The position numbers and the translations under genes are program-made. 64,000 bases of DNA. Origin: Erythrobacter ramosus. GTDB lineage: Bacteria; Pseudomonadota; Alphaproteobacteria; Sphingomonadales; Sphingomonadaceae. How positions within the stretch are numbered: the stretch's first letter is position 1; each line of letters starts with the position of its first letter. The stretch covers positions 89,642-153,641 of the forward strand of contig NZ_WTYB01000003.1 in the NCBI RefSeq assembly GCF_009828055.1, written 5' to 3'. Positions 44,891 to 53,043 of the stretch are shown here, one piece after another. The notes under the pieces were generated by a model, which was not told the DNA's origin, made no database searches, and saw nothing but the letters and a program-made list of their open reading frames with translations.

Positions 44891-46561
44891 TTAGTCGTCG
44901 ATATTGCGGCGGAAGGTTTCGGGCAGGAACAGCAGCCCGATCACCACAGTGGCCGCGCAAATCGCTACCGGATACCACAACCCGAAGTAGATATTCCCCG
45001 TCGCCGCCACCATCGCAAAGGCGGTGGTGGGCAGGAACCCCCCGAACCAGCCATTGCCGATGTGATAGGGCAGACTCATCGCGGTGTAGCGGATGCGAGT
45101 GGGGAACAGTTCCACCAGCAGCGCCGCAATCGGCCCGTAAACCATCGTCACCAGCAGCACGAGATAGGTGAGGATCGCGATCACCACCGGGGTGTCGATG
45201 GCGTCCGGATCGGCTTTGGAGGGGTAGCCCGCCGTGGCCAGCGCCGCCTTCAATTCGTCCTGATAGGTGGTGATGGCGGCTTTCCGCTCATCGCCCGTAA
45301 CCAGCGCGGGATCGGGCGCGACGAAGGTTTGCGCCCCGATTGTGATCTGCGCGATGGCCCCTGCTTCTGCCTCGACCTTGGAGTAGCTGACGCCGCTCTT
45401 CGCGAGGAAGGATTTGGCGATGTCGCAGCTCTTGGCGTCGAACTTGTTCTTGCCGATGGGGTCGAACTGCACCGAGCAATCGGCATCATTGACGATCACA
45501 CTGACCGGAGCCGTCGCCTGCGCCTTGGCGAGCGCCGGATTGGCCGCTTCGGTGAGGGCGTGGAAGGCCGGGAAGAACGTCACCGCCGCCAGCGCGCAGC
45601 CGGAAAGAATGATCGGCTTGCGCCCGATCCGGTCCGACAGCCAGCCGAAGAAGATGAAGAACGGTGTCCCGATGGCAAGCGCCACCGCGATCAGGATGTT
45701 CGTTGTCGCCCCGTCCACCATCAGGACTTTTTCAAGGAAGAACAGCGCATAGAACTGGCCGGTGTACCATACCACCGCTTGCCCCGCGACCGCACCGAGC
45801 AGCGCGATCAGCGCCCAGCGGCCGTTCTTCCAGTTGCCGAAAGCTTCGGAAATAGGCGCTTTGGAATTGGTGCCTTCGTCCTTCATCTTCTGGAAGACCG
45901 GGCTTTCCTGCAATTGCAGCCGGATCCACAGCGACACGCCGAGCAGCAGCGAAGAAATCAGGAACGGCACGCGCCAGCCCCACTCTTTGAAGGCTTCCTC
46001 GCCGATCATGGTGCGGGTGCCGATCACTACCAGCAGCGCGGCAAACAGGCCGAGTGTCGCGGTGGTCTGGATGAAGCTGGTGTAGAGCCCGCGCTTGTTG
46101 TTGGGGGCGTGTTCGGCCACGTACGTTGCCGCCCCGCCATATTCACCGCCCAGCGCAAGGCCCTGCACCAACCGCAGCACCACCAGCATGACCGGAGCGG
46201 CCACCCCGATGCTGGCGTAATTGGGCAGCAGGCCGACGGTGAAGGTCGCAAAGCCCATCAGGCCCATCGTCACCAGGAAGGTGTATTTGCGCCCGACCAT
46301 GTCGCCCAGCCGCCCGAACACCAGCGCGCCAAACGGGCGGACCGCAAAGCCCGCCGCAAACGCCGCCAGCGCGAAGATAAAGCCGGTGGTCTCGTTTACG
46401 CCGGAGAAGAACTGCGCCGAAATGATCGTGGCCAGCAGGCCATAGAGGTAGAAATCATACCATTCGAAAACCGTGCCCAGCGACGAGGCGAGGATGACGC
46501 GTCTTTCCGTCCCCGTGACCTTGTGATGCTTGGGCAGGGCGTCATCATATGTCGTCGCCAT
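44891..46561 (-). CDS. MHS-family MFS transporter with large internal insert
   Basis: The 556-residue permease has F-E-W-Y-D-F-Y-L-Y-G, G-R-L-G-D-M-V-G-R-K and G-E-Y-G-G-A-A motifs typical of metabolite:H+ symporters (MHS group of the major facilitator superfamily). I choose ATG 46561, behind C-G-G-G-A-G-A; an upstream in-frame start at 46624 has no such site. Between the helices of the C-terminal half it carries about 120 extra residues (about 330-455) with two cysteines and a predicted soluble fold. The acetate locus suggests a short-chain carboxylate as substrate. A candidate operator shared with the porin/acsA region lies 110 bases upstream. Confidence 0.85.
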   Translation of the reverse strand: MATTYDDALPKHHKVTGTERRVILASSLGTVFEWYDFYLYGLLATIISAQFFSGVNETTGFIFALAAFAAGFAVRPFGALVFGRLGDMVGRKYTFLVTMGLMGFATFTVGLLPNYASIGVAAPVMLVVLRLVQGLALGGEYGGAATYVAEHAPNNKRGLYTSFIQTTATLGLFAALLVVIGTRTMIGEEAFKEWGWRVPFLISSLLLGVSLWIRLQLQESPVFQKMKDEGTNSKAPISEAFGNWKNGRWALIALLGAVAGQAVVWYTGQFYALFFLEKVLMVDGATTNILIAVALAIGTPFFIFFGWLSDRIGRKPIILSGCALAAVTFFPAFHALTEAANPALAKAQATAPVSVIVNDADCSVQFDPIGKNKFDAKSCDIAKSFLAKSGVSYSKVEAEAGAIAQITIGAQTFVAPDPALVTGDERKAAITTYQDELKAALATAGYPSKADPDAIDTPVVIAILTYLVLLVTMVYGPIAALLVELFPTRIRYTAMSLPYHIGNGWFGGFLPTTAFAMVAATGNIYFGLWYPVAICAATVVIGLLFLPETFRRNIDD

Positions 46562-46670
46562 TGTCCGTCTCCCGCTTGTCCGCTCGATCCCCTGACCGGC
46601 AGGCAGGCCCTGCGCCTGCATCATGCCGGTCCTGTCGAGGAATGCAAAGTCGCGCGTTACGGGCGGCAGC

Positions 46671-46691
46671 GATAGCTAGACCATCGTCGTA
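46671..46691. promoter_or_regulatory. Candidate acetate-regulon operator, second copy
   Basis: GATAGCTAG-ACC-ATCGTCGTA matches the element at 38781-38801 (16 of 21 identical, same orientation relative to the minus-strand gene). It lies 110 bases upstream of the MHS transporter start and outside any gene. Confidence 0.5.
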
Positions 46692-46717
46692 GCCGGGGAG
46701 GGGTAGCGGGGGAGGGC

Positions 46718-47155
46718 TTACTCGGCGGCGGCGAAGGTGAGGCGCAGCTCGGGCGTTTCCAGCACCAGCTGGCGACCGTCGAGCGTAGTGGTGTAACGCA
46801 GGGCCTGTTCCAGTGCGCCTGCCAGATCATTGCCGAAGCTGGGGGCGGGGCAGGCCATACGGGTGCCCGCCACCGGACCGAAGCTGATATTGCCAGCGCC
46901 GTTCATCGGCTGGCCCGCGGTCCAGGTCGACCGACCGCGGTTGCAATCGAGCTGAAGCTGCACCTCACCGCCATTGATGAAGGCGAGGGTGTGGCGGCGC
47001 TGTAAGGTGGGGGTGAGCGAAGTGGTGCTGCCCGAAGTGTCGATCGCGGTCAGCTGCCATTCGGTCCCGGCGAGCGGGTGGCTATCGGGAATGGTCATGC
47101 AGCCTCCCAAGGCAAGCGTGGTGGCAGTGGCGATAATGGCGGCGCGAAAAGACAT
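46718..47155 (-). CDS. META-domain lipoprotein (HslJ-like)
   Basis: The 145-residue protein starts at ATG 47155; an in-frame ATG five codons earlier is less likely because the signal would be unusually long. The lipobox is L-G-G-C19. The mature part contains L-A-G-T-E-W-Q-L-T-A-I, then C-N-R-G-R-S-T-W and a C-P-A-P segment, matching the META/HslJ domain of small envelope proteins linked to stress. It appears to be a single gene; function beyond the family is unknown. Confidence 0.8.
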   Translation of the reverse strand: MSFRAAIIATATTLALGGCMTIPDSHPLAGTEWQLTAIDTSGSTTSLTPTLQRRHTLAFINGGEVQLQLDCNRGRSTWTAGQPMNGAGNISFGPVAGTRMACPAPSFGNDLAGALEQALRYTTTLDGRQLVLETPELRLTFAAAE

Positions 47156-47235
47156 CCCTGATGCTCCCAAGTCGTGACGCCCTTTCCATAGCGCAGGATC
47201 CTGAATGCAGCCAATCCGGCAAAGGATGCGGGCAC

Positions 47236-47270
47236 GAAAAAGTCGCCGGAGCGCTGGGCTCCGGCGGCTT
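47236..47270 (-). terminator. Rho-independent terminator of the small beta-protein gene
   Basis: A perfect 9-bp stem CGCCGGAGC (47244-47252) with GCTCCGGCG (47258-47266) and a 5-base loop. Read on the minus strand it ends in a run of T (complement of AAAAA at 47237-47241), directly after the stop of the 47293-47592 gene. Confidence 0.85.
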
Positions 47271-47292
47271 TCTGTAACTCAGGCCGAAGCGA

Positions 47293-47592
47293 TTACGCTT
47301 CGCGGGTGCCCGACAGCGGCATCGCGCCGAAAGCGCCCGCATTGACCGAACCGGTCAGCGTGTCGCCGTCAATGGTCGCTTCGCAATCGAGCGTCATCGG
47401 CATCGGCACGACCATGTTCATCTTCCACGAGATGGTGTTGCCGCTGACAGTGCCGCCAGCAATGTCCATCGAGCCGAGGCTGCCGACCAGCGAGCCGCTG
47501 AAGGTGTCGCCATCGGGAACCACGGTGAGGGTGCCGGTCTGGTCGCCCATCGGGCTCTTGACGATGGTCTTGTAAGTACCTGCAACAGACAT
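47293..47592 (-). CDS. Conserved hypothetical small beta-rich protein
   Basis: The 99-residue protein starts at ATG 47592 behind G-A-G-G-A-G. An upstream in-frame start lacks this site. It is made of short strands rich in Gly/Thr/Asp (M-G-D-Q-T-G-T-L-T-V, G-D-T-F-S-G-S-L-V-G, M-D-I-A-G-G-T-V-S-G-N-T-I) and looks like a small lipocalin-like or jelly-roll barrel. It has no signal peptide, so it is cytoplasmic. I recall similar unnamed proteins in sphingomonads but no function. It has its own terminator and is probably monocistronic. Confidence 0.75.
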   Translation of the reverse strand: MSVAGTYKTIVKSPMGDQTGTLTVVPDGDTFSGSLVGSLGSMDIAGGTVSGNTISWKMNMVVPMPMTLDCEATIDGDTLTGSVNAGAFGAMPLSGTREA

Positions 47593-47663
47593 ATTCAACT
47601 CCTCCGGTGAGCGTGCGGACCTTTGGCGACCCGGCACTTGTGGTCTCGTTATTTACACTGATG

Positions 47664-47702
47664 TCAGCGCGCTTCAACCGCTTTCCGACTGAAGCGCGCT
47701 GA
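47664..47702 (-). terminator. Perfect 13-bp hairpin after the M16 peptidase gene
   Basis: TCAGCGCGCTTCA (47664-47676) and its exact reverse complement (47690-47702) with a 13-base loop lie 12 bases beyond the M16 stop. No clear T-tract follows on the minus strand, so it may be a stabilising hairpin or an imperfect terminator. Confidence 0.65.
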
Positions 47703-47713
47703 GATTAACCCAC

Positions 47714-50566
47714 TTATTCCCCTTCCATCTCGCGCTGCTCGATCGGCAGGCCGAGCGGTTCGAGCTGTGCGCGGACCACGTTGGCATCGCCGACCACGAC
47801 CCAGACGAACTTGTCAGCGTCAATGCTTGCGCGGGCGATGGCATCGAGGGTTGCAGGGGTCTGCGCGGTGTAGATGCTGGCGAGGGTTTCCTGATAATTG
47901 TCCGGCCGCCCGAACAGCGCATTGCTCTGCATCGCGCCGAGCACGGCGGGCGAGGTTTCGAACCGGCCCGGCAGTGAGCCGACATCCGAGGCGACATTGC
48001 GCTCCAGCTCTTCGGGGGTGACGCCCTTGATGGTCAGGAACTCCTTGGTCTCACGCAGCATTTCAGCCAGCGAATCCCCGGTGCGATCCGCCTGGACCCC
48101 GCCCGAGATCGAATAGACCACGGCATTCTCGCGCGCCTGCGCGCCGCCGCGCACGCCGTAGCTCCAGCCCTTGGTCTCACGCAGGTTCATGTTGAGCCGT
48201 GCGAGGAAATCGCCGCCCAACGACTTGTTGGCGCTGCCAAAGGCGACAAATGCCGGATCGCCCGCATCAACCGGCGTGATCTGCGAGCCGAGGATGAAGC
48301 TCTGCGGCGAATTGGGGCGGTTGACGAGGATGATGCGGTTGCCGTTGGCGCCCATGTTGTCGGCGAACTGCTTGGTGCCCTTGGGCGTGGCAGGCGCGCT
48401 CCAGTCGCCGAAGGCGGCGTTGAGCGCGGTCACGATCTCGGCCAGCGGCTTGTCGGAGATGACGAAGACCTCGCCATTATCCGGGCGAATCCAGCTGTCC
48501 TTGTGGGCGATCAGGTCATCGCGGGTGATGCTGCTGACGCTCGCCACCGTCGGCACGCGGCCATAGGGGCTGTTGGCACCGAACAGTTCCGGGGTCAGCG
48601 TCAGCTGGGCGATGCCCTGCGGCGACTTCATGGCCTGGCGAAGACCGGTGATGGTCTGGTTGCGGACCCGCTCAAGGTCTTCAGGATTGAAGGCCGGTTC
48701 GCGCATGATCTGACGCATCAGATCCAAGCTGGGCGCAAGGTTGGCCGTGAGCGCTGAGAGCGTGAAGGTTGACCGGTCATCGCCCCCGCCAACCGAAACG
48801 GTCGCGCCGAGCCGTTCCCCCGCCTCGGCGATCTGCTGCGCCGACAGGCTCTTCGTGCCTTCATCGAACAGCGACAAGGTGAGGCCGTCGAGCCCGGTCT
48901 TGCCCGCCGGATCGGCCGCGCCGCCAGCGTTGAAGGCCATCGACACATAGGTCGCCGGAACCGCGGTGCGGCGGGCATAGGTAACCTTCATGCCGTTCTT
49001 CAGGGTCGCGCGCTCGACATCGGGGAAATCGAGCTGCGCAATCGAATCAATCGGCGGGGCCGGACGGACGGCCGAGACGCTGATTGTCTCGGCAGCGCGG
49101 TCCCGCTCGGACGCGTTTGCACCTTCGGCGGCCACCGATGCGGCTTCCTCGTAGGTCGCATCGCGTGCGCCGGGCTCCAGAACCACGGTCATCGCCGGGC
49201 GGGTCATCCAGCTGCCCAGCGCCGCCTTGACGTCAGCTGGGGTGAGCTTGGCGAGAGCTTCGAACTCGCGCGCGTAGAACTGGGGATCACCGGCCAACAC
49301 TTCGCCTTCGGCCAGGGTCTGTGCCTTGCCGCTGAAACCGCCGACCTGTTCCAACCCGCGGATCGTGCGGGCGAGATTGCTGGTCACTGCGCGGCGCACT
49401 TCGTCTTCGGTCGGGCCTTCCGCGATCAGCTGGGCGACCACTTCGTCCATCCGCTTTTCCAGCACGGCAAGATCGACGCCTGTCTTGGCGGTCGCTTCGA
49501 CGCTGAGGATACCGATGCGCTGGAACGAGGAATTGCTCGACGACACACTCACAGCCAGCTGCTCGTCGCGCACCAGCACGTTGTCGAGCCGGCTTGAGGC
49601 AAGGCCGCCGAGGATCGAGGCACCCACGTCAAGCGCGATGCGATCCTTGCCGGTCAGGCCCTCGACCGGCCAGTAGCGCGTCACGTTGGTCGCGGCGACC
49701 TGATCCTTGAAGGTCTTGCGCACGGGCTCGGCCAGGGTCGGGACCGGGGCCTGCGCCGGGTCATTGACCGGGCCGCGCGCGATCGTGCCGAAATACTTCT
49801 CGACCAGCGGCTTGGCTTCTTCGGCAGAAATATCGCCCGCGATCACCAGCGTGGCGTTGTTGGGGCCGTAATTCTCGGTGAACCACGCCTTCACATCCTC
49901 CATCGAGGCGGAATCGAGGTCGGCCATCGAACCGATCGCTTCGTGCTGGTAGGGGTGGCCATCGGGGAACAGAGTCTTGAGCACGTCGTAGAACACCAGA
50001 CCGCCCGGCTCATTATCGCCCTGACGCTTTTCGTTCTGCACCACGCCGCGCTGGTTATCGAGCTTGCCTTGCGTCACCGCGCCCAGCAGGTAGCCCATGC
50101 GGTCGCTTTCCAGCCACAGCGCGCGTTCTAGAGCGGGGCGGGGAACGGTCTGGAAGTAGTTGGTGCGGTCGAACCAGGTCGTGCCGTTGTAATCGGTAGC
50201 GCCCATTTCCGCGAGATACTTGAAGTAGTCATCCGGCGCGTTTTCCGAGCCGTTGAACATCAGGTGTTCGAACAGGTGGGCAAAGCCGGTCTTGCCTTCC
50301 GGCTCGTCCTTGGAGCCGACATTGTACCACACCGTCACGTTGACGATCGGGGCCTTGCGGTCTTCGTGCACCAGCACGGTGAGGCCATTTGCCAGCTCAA
50401 ACTGCTGATAGGGGATCGTCACCTGGCTCACGAGGGTCGGCAGATCGGCGGTCGCCTGCGGGGCGGCGCTGGCGGCGGGTGCGGTCTGGGCGAGCGCGGG
50501 GGCGAACGGCACGGCAAGCGCAAGGGCGAGCGCCGAAAGGCTGGCGGCGGCAAAACGGTGGGTCAT
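47714..50566 (-). CDS. Periplasmic M16-family zinc metallopeptidase
   Basis: The 950-residue protein has a Sec signal (residues 1-26, ending A-L-A). The first half contains the inverse zinc motif H97-L-F-E-H101 and the downstream glutamate segment V-V-Q-N-E-K-R-Q. The second half repeats the M16 fold without the motif, as in pitrilysin/insulinase-type enzymes built as two halves in one chain. Such peptidases degrade peptides in a closed chamber. It lies 44 bases after the acylase gene on the same strand, so they may share a transcript. Confidence 0.93.
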   Translation of the reverse strand: MTHRFAAASLSALALALAVPFAPALAQTAPAASAAPQATADLPTLVSQVTIPYQQFELANGLTVLVHEDRKAPIVNVTVWYNVGSKDEPEGKTGFAHLFEHLMFNGSENAPDDYFKYLAEMGATDYNGTTWFDRTNYFQTVPRPALERALWLESDRMGYLLGAVTQGKLDNQRGVVQNEKRQGDNEPGGLVFYDVLKTLFPDGHPYQHEAIGSMADLDSASMEDVKAWFTENYGPNNATLVIAGDISAEEAKPLVEKYFGTIARGPVNDPAQAPVPTLAEPVRKTFKDQVAATNVTRYWPVEGLTGKDRIALDVGASILGGLASSRLDNVLVRDEQLAVSVSSSNSSFQRIGILSVEATAKTGVDLAVLEKRMDEVVAQLIAEGPTEDEVRRAVTSNLARTIRGLEQVGGFSGKAQTLAEGEVLAGDPQFYAREFEALAKLTPADVKAALGSWMTRPAMTVVLEPGARDATYEEAASVAAEGANASERDRAAETISVSAVRPAPPIDSIAQLDFPDVERATLKNGMKVTYARRTAVPATYVSMAFNAGGAADPAGKTGLDGLTLSLFDEGTKSLSAQQIAEAGERLGATVSVGGGDDRSTFTLSALTANLAPSLDLMRQIMREPAFNPEDLERVRNQTITGLRQAMKSPQGIAQLTLTPELFGANSPYGRVPTVASVSSITRDDLIAHKDSWIRPDNGEVFVISDKPLAEIVTALNAAFGDWSAPATPKGTKQFADNMGANGNRIILVNRPNSPQSFILGSQITPVDAGDPAFVAFGSANKSLGGDFLARLNMNLRETKGWSYGVRGGAQARENAVVYSISGGVQADRTGDSLAEMLRETKEFLTIKGVTPEELERNVASDVGSLPGRFETSPAVLGAMQSNALFGRPDNYQETLASIYTAQTPATLDAIARASIDADKFVWVVVGDANVVRAQLEPLGLPIEQREMEGE

Positions 50567-50610
50567 GGACGAAGGCTCCGGTGAAACATCATGCGAGAGG
50601 AAAGCGCCAG

Positions 50611-52839
50611 TCAGCGCGCGTTGGTGACAGTGGTTGTCACGGCGCGCAGATTGCTGGCATTCGCCAGCAAATCATCGCGCCAAAAGTGCACAGGCTTCAG
50701 CTTATGATCGACGAACAGCTGCATCTGGTCGGTGTAATGCGCGCTGGCAGGCCGAGTGGTGGCCGCGCCGAAGGGCTGGATCGAACGTGAGGTAACCCGC
50801 TGACCGGGCTGCCATTCGATCCACATGATGAAGCTGTCCCCATGCTTGAGGCTGAGGCGCCCATCTTCGGCCACGTCCCAGGTGGTCGAAGCACGAAGGG
50901 TGTCCGAGCCGCCGTCGAGCGGCAGGTCAAGCTCGCCCTGCCGCAGACGCAGCAGATCGCCCATCGGCGGATCGAGCCGGCCGAAGTGGGTGGTGAGGTG
51001 GTCGGCGGCGGCTTGCAGTTTTTCGGCGACGTCAGGGAAGGGCTTGTTGTTGTAATCGGCCGCCATGAAGTCGCGGATGATCAGCAGCGCGATGGCATCG
51101 GCAGCGCCCTTGTTGTCGGCGGTGAAATCCCAACTGAGCAGCAGATCGCGCGCCTCAGCCAGCTGGCCTTCTGCCTTCAGTCCCTCCAGCGTGTTGAACA
51201 ATCGGTCGACATAGCCGAGGCGCTCATAGCCGGTGTCATACTTGATCCGCTCCAGCGCCGCGCGGTCGAGCACGCTTGCTTCCGACAGAAGCTTGTAGGC
51301 GCGCCATGAGCGGTTGGTCTGCTTGAGTTCGATACCCATCAGCGGCGCAAACGCTTGGACGTCAAGATCGCTCCCGGCTCCCGCGGCGGTGTAGGGGGTG
51401 TTGTTCGAATTGTAGAGCCACCCGCTCGCCGGGTTCACGATCTTGGGAAGGGTCGCGTAGTCGACCGCGCCCTGCCAGATCAGGTCGGAGCGGTTGCCGG
51501 GCAGAACACTGCGCCAGTCGGCCTTCACGCCTTCGGGCCGGCGGGGGATTGCGGCGTTATAGACATAGGCGATGGTGCCCGCCTCGTCAGCGTAGATGAA
51601 GTTGGTCGAGGGGATCGCGAGGCGCGAAAGCTGCGATTCCCACTCAGCGAAATTGGTCGCCTTGTTGATGCGGTAATAGGCGTCAAGCTGGCCGAGCTGC
51701 CCGATCCCGCCATAGCGGATGGCAAAGGCGCCCTTGGCGTTGCGGATCACCGGGCCATGGACCGACCGCAGCACTTCCTTACGGATCGGCAGCACCACCG
51801 GGCCAATCTTGACCGGTAGCGTCACCCACTTGCTCTCCAGATCGCGCCACTCGCCATCGAGTTTGTAGCGGGTGCCGGTCTCGTCGAGCTCCAACTGATA
51901 GACGTCGATCATGTCGGGCGTGTTGACCGTGTTGGTCCAGCCCAAATGCTCGTTATGGCCGAGGAAGGGGAAGGGCGATCCGGGGAAATTCGCGCCGGCG
52001 AAGTGCCAGCCTTCGCCGCTTTCGACCACGAGTTCGTACCACGCCACCCCGCCGCGCAGGGGCTGGTGCGAATTGGAGATCAGGGTGGTCGGCCCGCCCG
52101 ATTTCTTCGGCGCGACGGCAAAGGCGTTGGAGCCGAGGTGTTCGGCATCCTCTCCCATCGGCAGAACCATGCGGCGCGCCTGATCGGTTGCACTGGCTGC
52201 GGGCGCGGTTTGCGCAGGCCCGGCACCCGGCAGCGGCGGGCGCGGGAAGCCGGGGATGTCGGGGCCATGCTCGCGGCGCAGTTCCTCGCCTGCCACGAGC
52301 GGGCCGATCACGCCGTCCAGCCCGAAGAAGAACGGCTGGCGCAGCGCGAAACCGGCGGCCACATCCATGCCGTTCACGGGGAACAGATTAGCGAGCTTGA
52401 CCTCGCCCGAATGCTCGGCGGCATATTGGTTGAGGCCCGCGGCATAGGCTTCGAACAATGCGCGGGTATCGGCGGGGAGTTTCGGGTATTCCCGCTCCGC
52501 CGTGCCGCGCGCGTCGATCAGGTGGTAGGCATAATCGATCTGCGCGCCTTCCTCGCCTGCGATGGCACCGTAACGTCCGCGCGCCATCGCGACGACATCT
52601 TGCAGGGTGAAGAAATCATCCTCGGCATGGGCGATGGCCACGCCGTAAGCCGTGTCGGCATCGGTCTTGCCATAGATATGGGGCACGCCGAATTCGTCGC
52701 GGATGATTTCTGCCGTGTAGGTCCGACCCGGTGCTGGGGTGGCTGCGCTGGCGACAAACGGCTCCCACGTGGCAAGCACAATCACCGCCAGCAAAAGCAC
52801 ACCCACCAGCGCAAATGCGCCGCGCTTGACCCAGATCAT
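50611..52839 (-). CDS. Penicillin-acylase-family Ntn hydrolase (acyl-homoserine-lactone acylase-like)
   Basis: The chosen start is ATG 52839 (742 residues), which has G-G-G-A-G-A upstream and begins directly with the membrane segment (about 5-28). Longer starts at 52875 and 52899 lack this. Layout: an alpha chain with R-D-E-F-G-V-P-H-I-Y-G and A-Y-G-V-A-I-A-H-A-E-D-D, a spacer, and the autocleavage site H-L-G-S237-N-A-F-A-V, where the serine becomes the N-terminal nucleophile of the beta chain. The D-R and N residues expected for the oxyanion hole region follow (N-S-H-Q-P-L). Members cleave penicillins or acyl-homoserine lactones. Substrate cannot be told from the sequence; quorum quenching is one possibility. 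Confidence 0.88.
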   Translation of the reverse strand: MIWVKRGAFALVGVLLLAVIVLATWEPFVASAATPAPGRTYTAEIIRDEFGVPHIYGKTDADTAYGVAIAHAEDDFFTLQDVVAMARGRYGAIAGEEGAQIDYAYHLIDARGTAEREYPKLPADTRALFEAYAAGLNQYAAEHSGEVKLANLFPVNGMDVAAGFALRQPFFFGLDGVIGPLVAGEELRREHGPDIPGFPRPPLPGAGPAQTAPAASATDQARRMVLPMGEDAEHLGSNAFAVAPKKSGGPTTLISNSHQPLRGGVAWYELVVESGEGWHFAGANFPGSPFPFLGHNEHLGWTNTVNTPDMIDVYQLELDETGTRYKLDGEWRDLESKWVTLPVKIGPVVLPIRKEVLRSVHGPVIRNAKGAFAIRYGGIGQLGQLDAYYRINKATNFAEWESQLSRLAIPSTNFIYADEAGTIAYVYNAAIPRRPEGVKADWRSVLPGNRSDLIWQGAVDYATLPKIVNPASGWLYNSNNTPYTAAGAGSDLDVQAFAPLMGIELKQTNRSWRAYKLLSEASVLDRAALERIKYDTGYERLGYVDRLFNTLEGLKAEGQLAEARDLLLSWDFTADNKGAADAIALLIIRDFMAADYNNKPFPDVAEKLQAAADHLTTHFGRLDPPMGDLLRLRQGELDLPLDGGSDTLRASTTWDVAEDGRLSLKHGDSFIMWIEWQPGQRVTSRSIQPFGAATTRPASAHYTDQMQLFVDHKLKPVHFWRDDLLANASNLRAVTTTVTNAR

Positions 52840-52913
52840 GTCCGATTTCTCTCCCAAATCGCGTGAAAGCTCCATCGCTTGGCGCTCGAACGAGGTCAAG
52901 GCTCGCGCGGCCT

Positions 52914-52940
52914 CTTGCCTTGGAGCATGATTGAACCCAC
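52914..52940 (+). promoter_or_regulatory. Possible heat-shock (RpoH) promoter of clpB
   Basis: CTTGCCT, 15 bases, then CCCAC resembles the RpoH pattern CTTGAAA-N11-16-CCCCAT, about 100 bases upstream of clpB. Several mismatches remain, so this is tentative. Confidence 0.3.
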
Positions 52941-53043
52941 CTACTCGGGTAACACACCGACGCGCGATATTTGCCCTTGGGGTCTTGTGTGGCCAATGTG
53001 CAACACTATCTCGAGGTGGTAACCTTTGGAGGGGTTAGACGAC

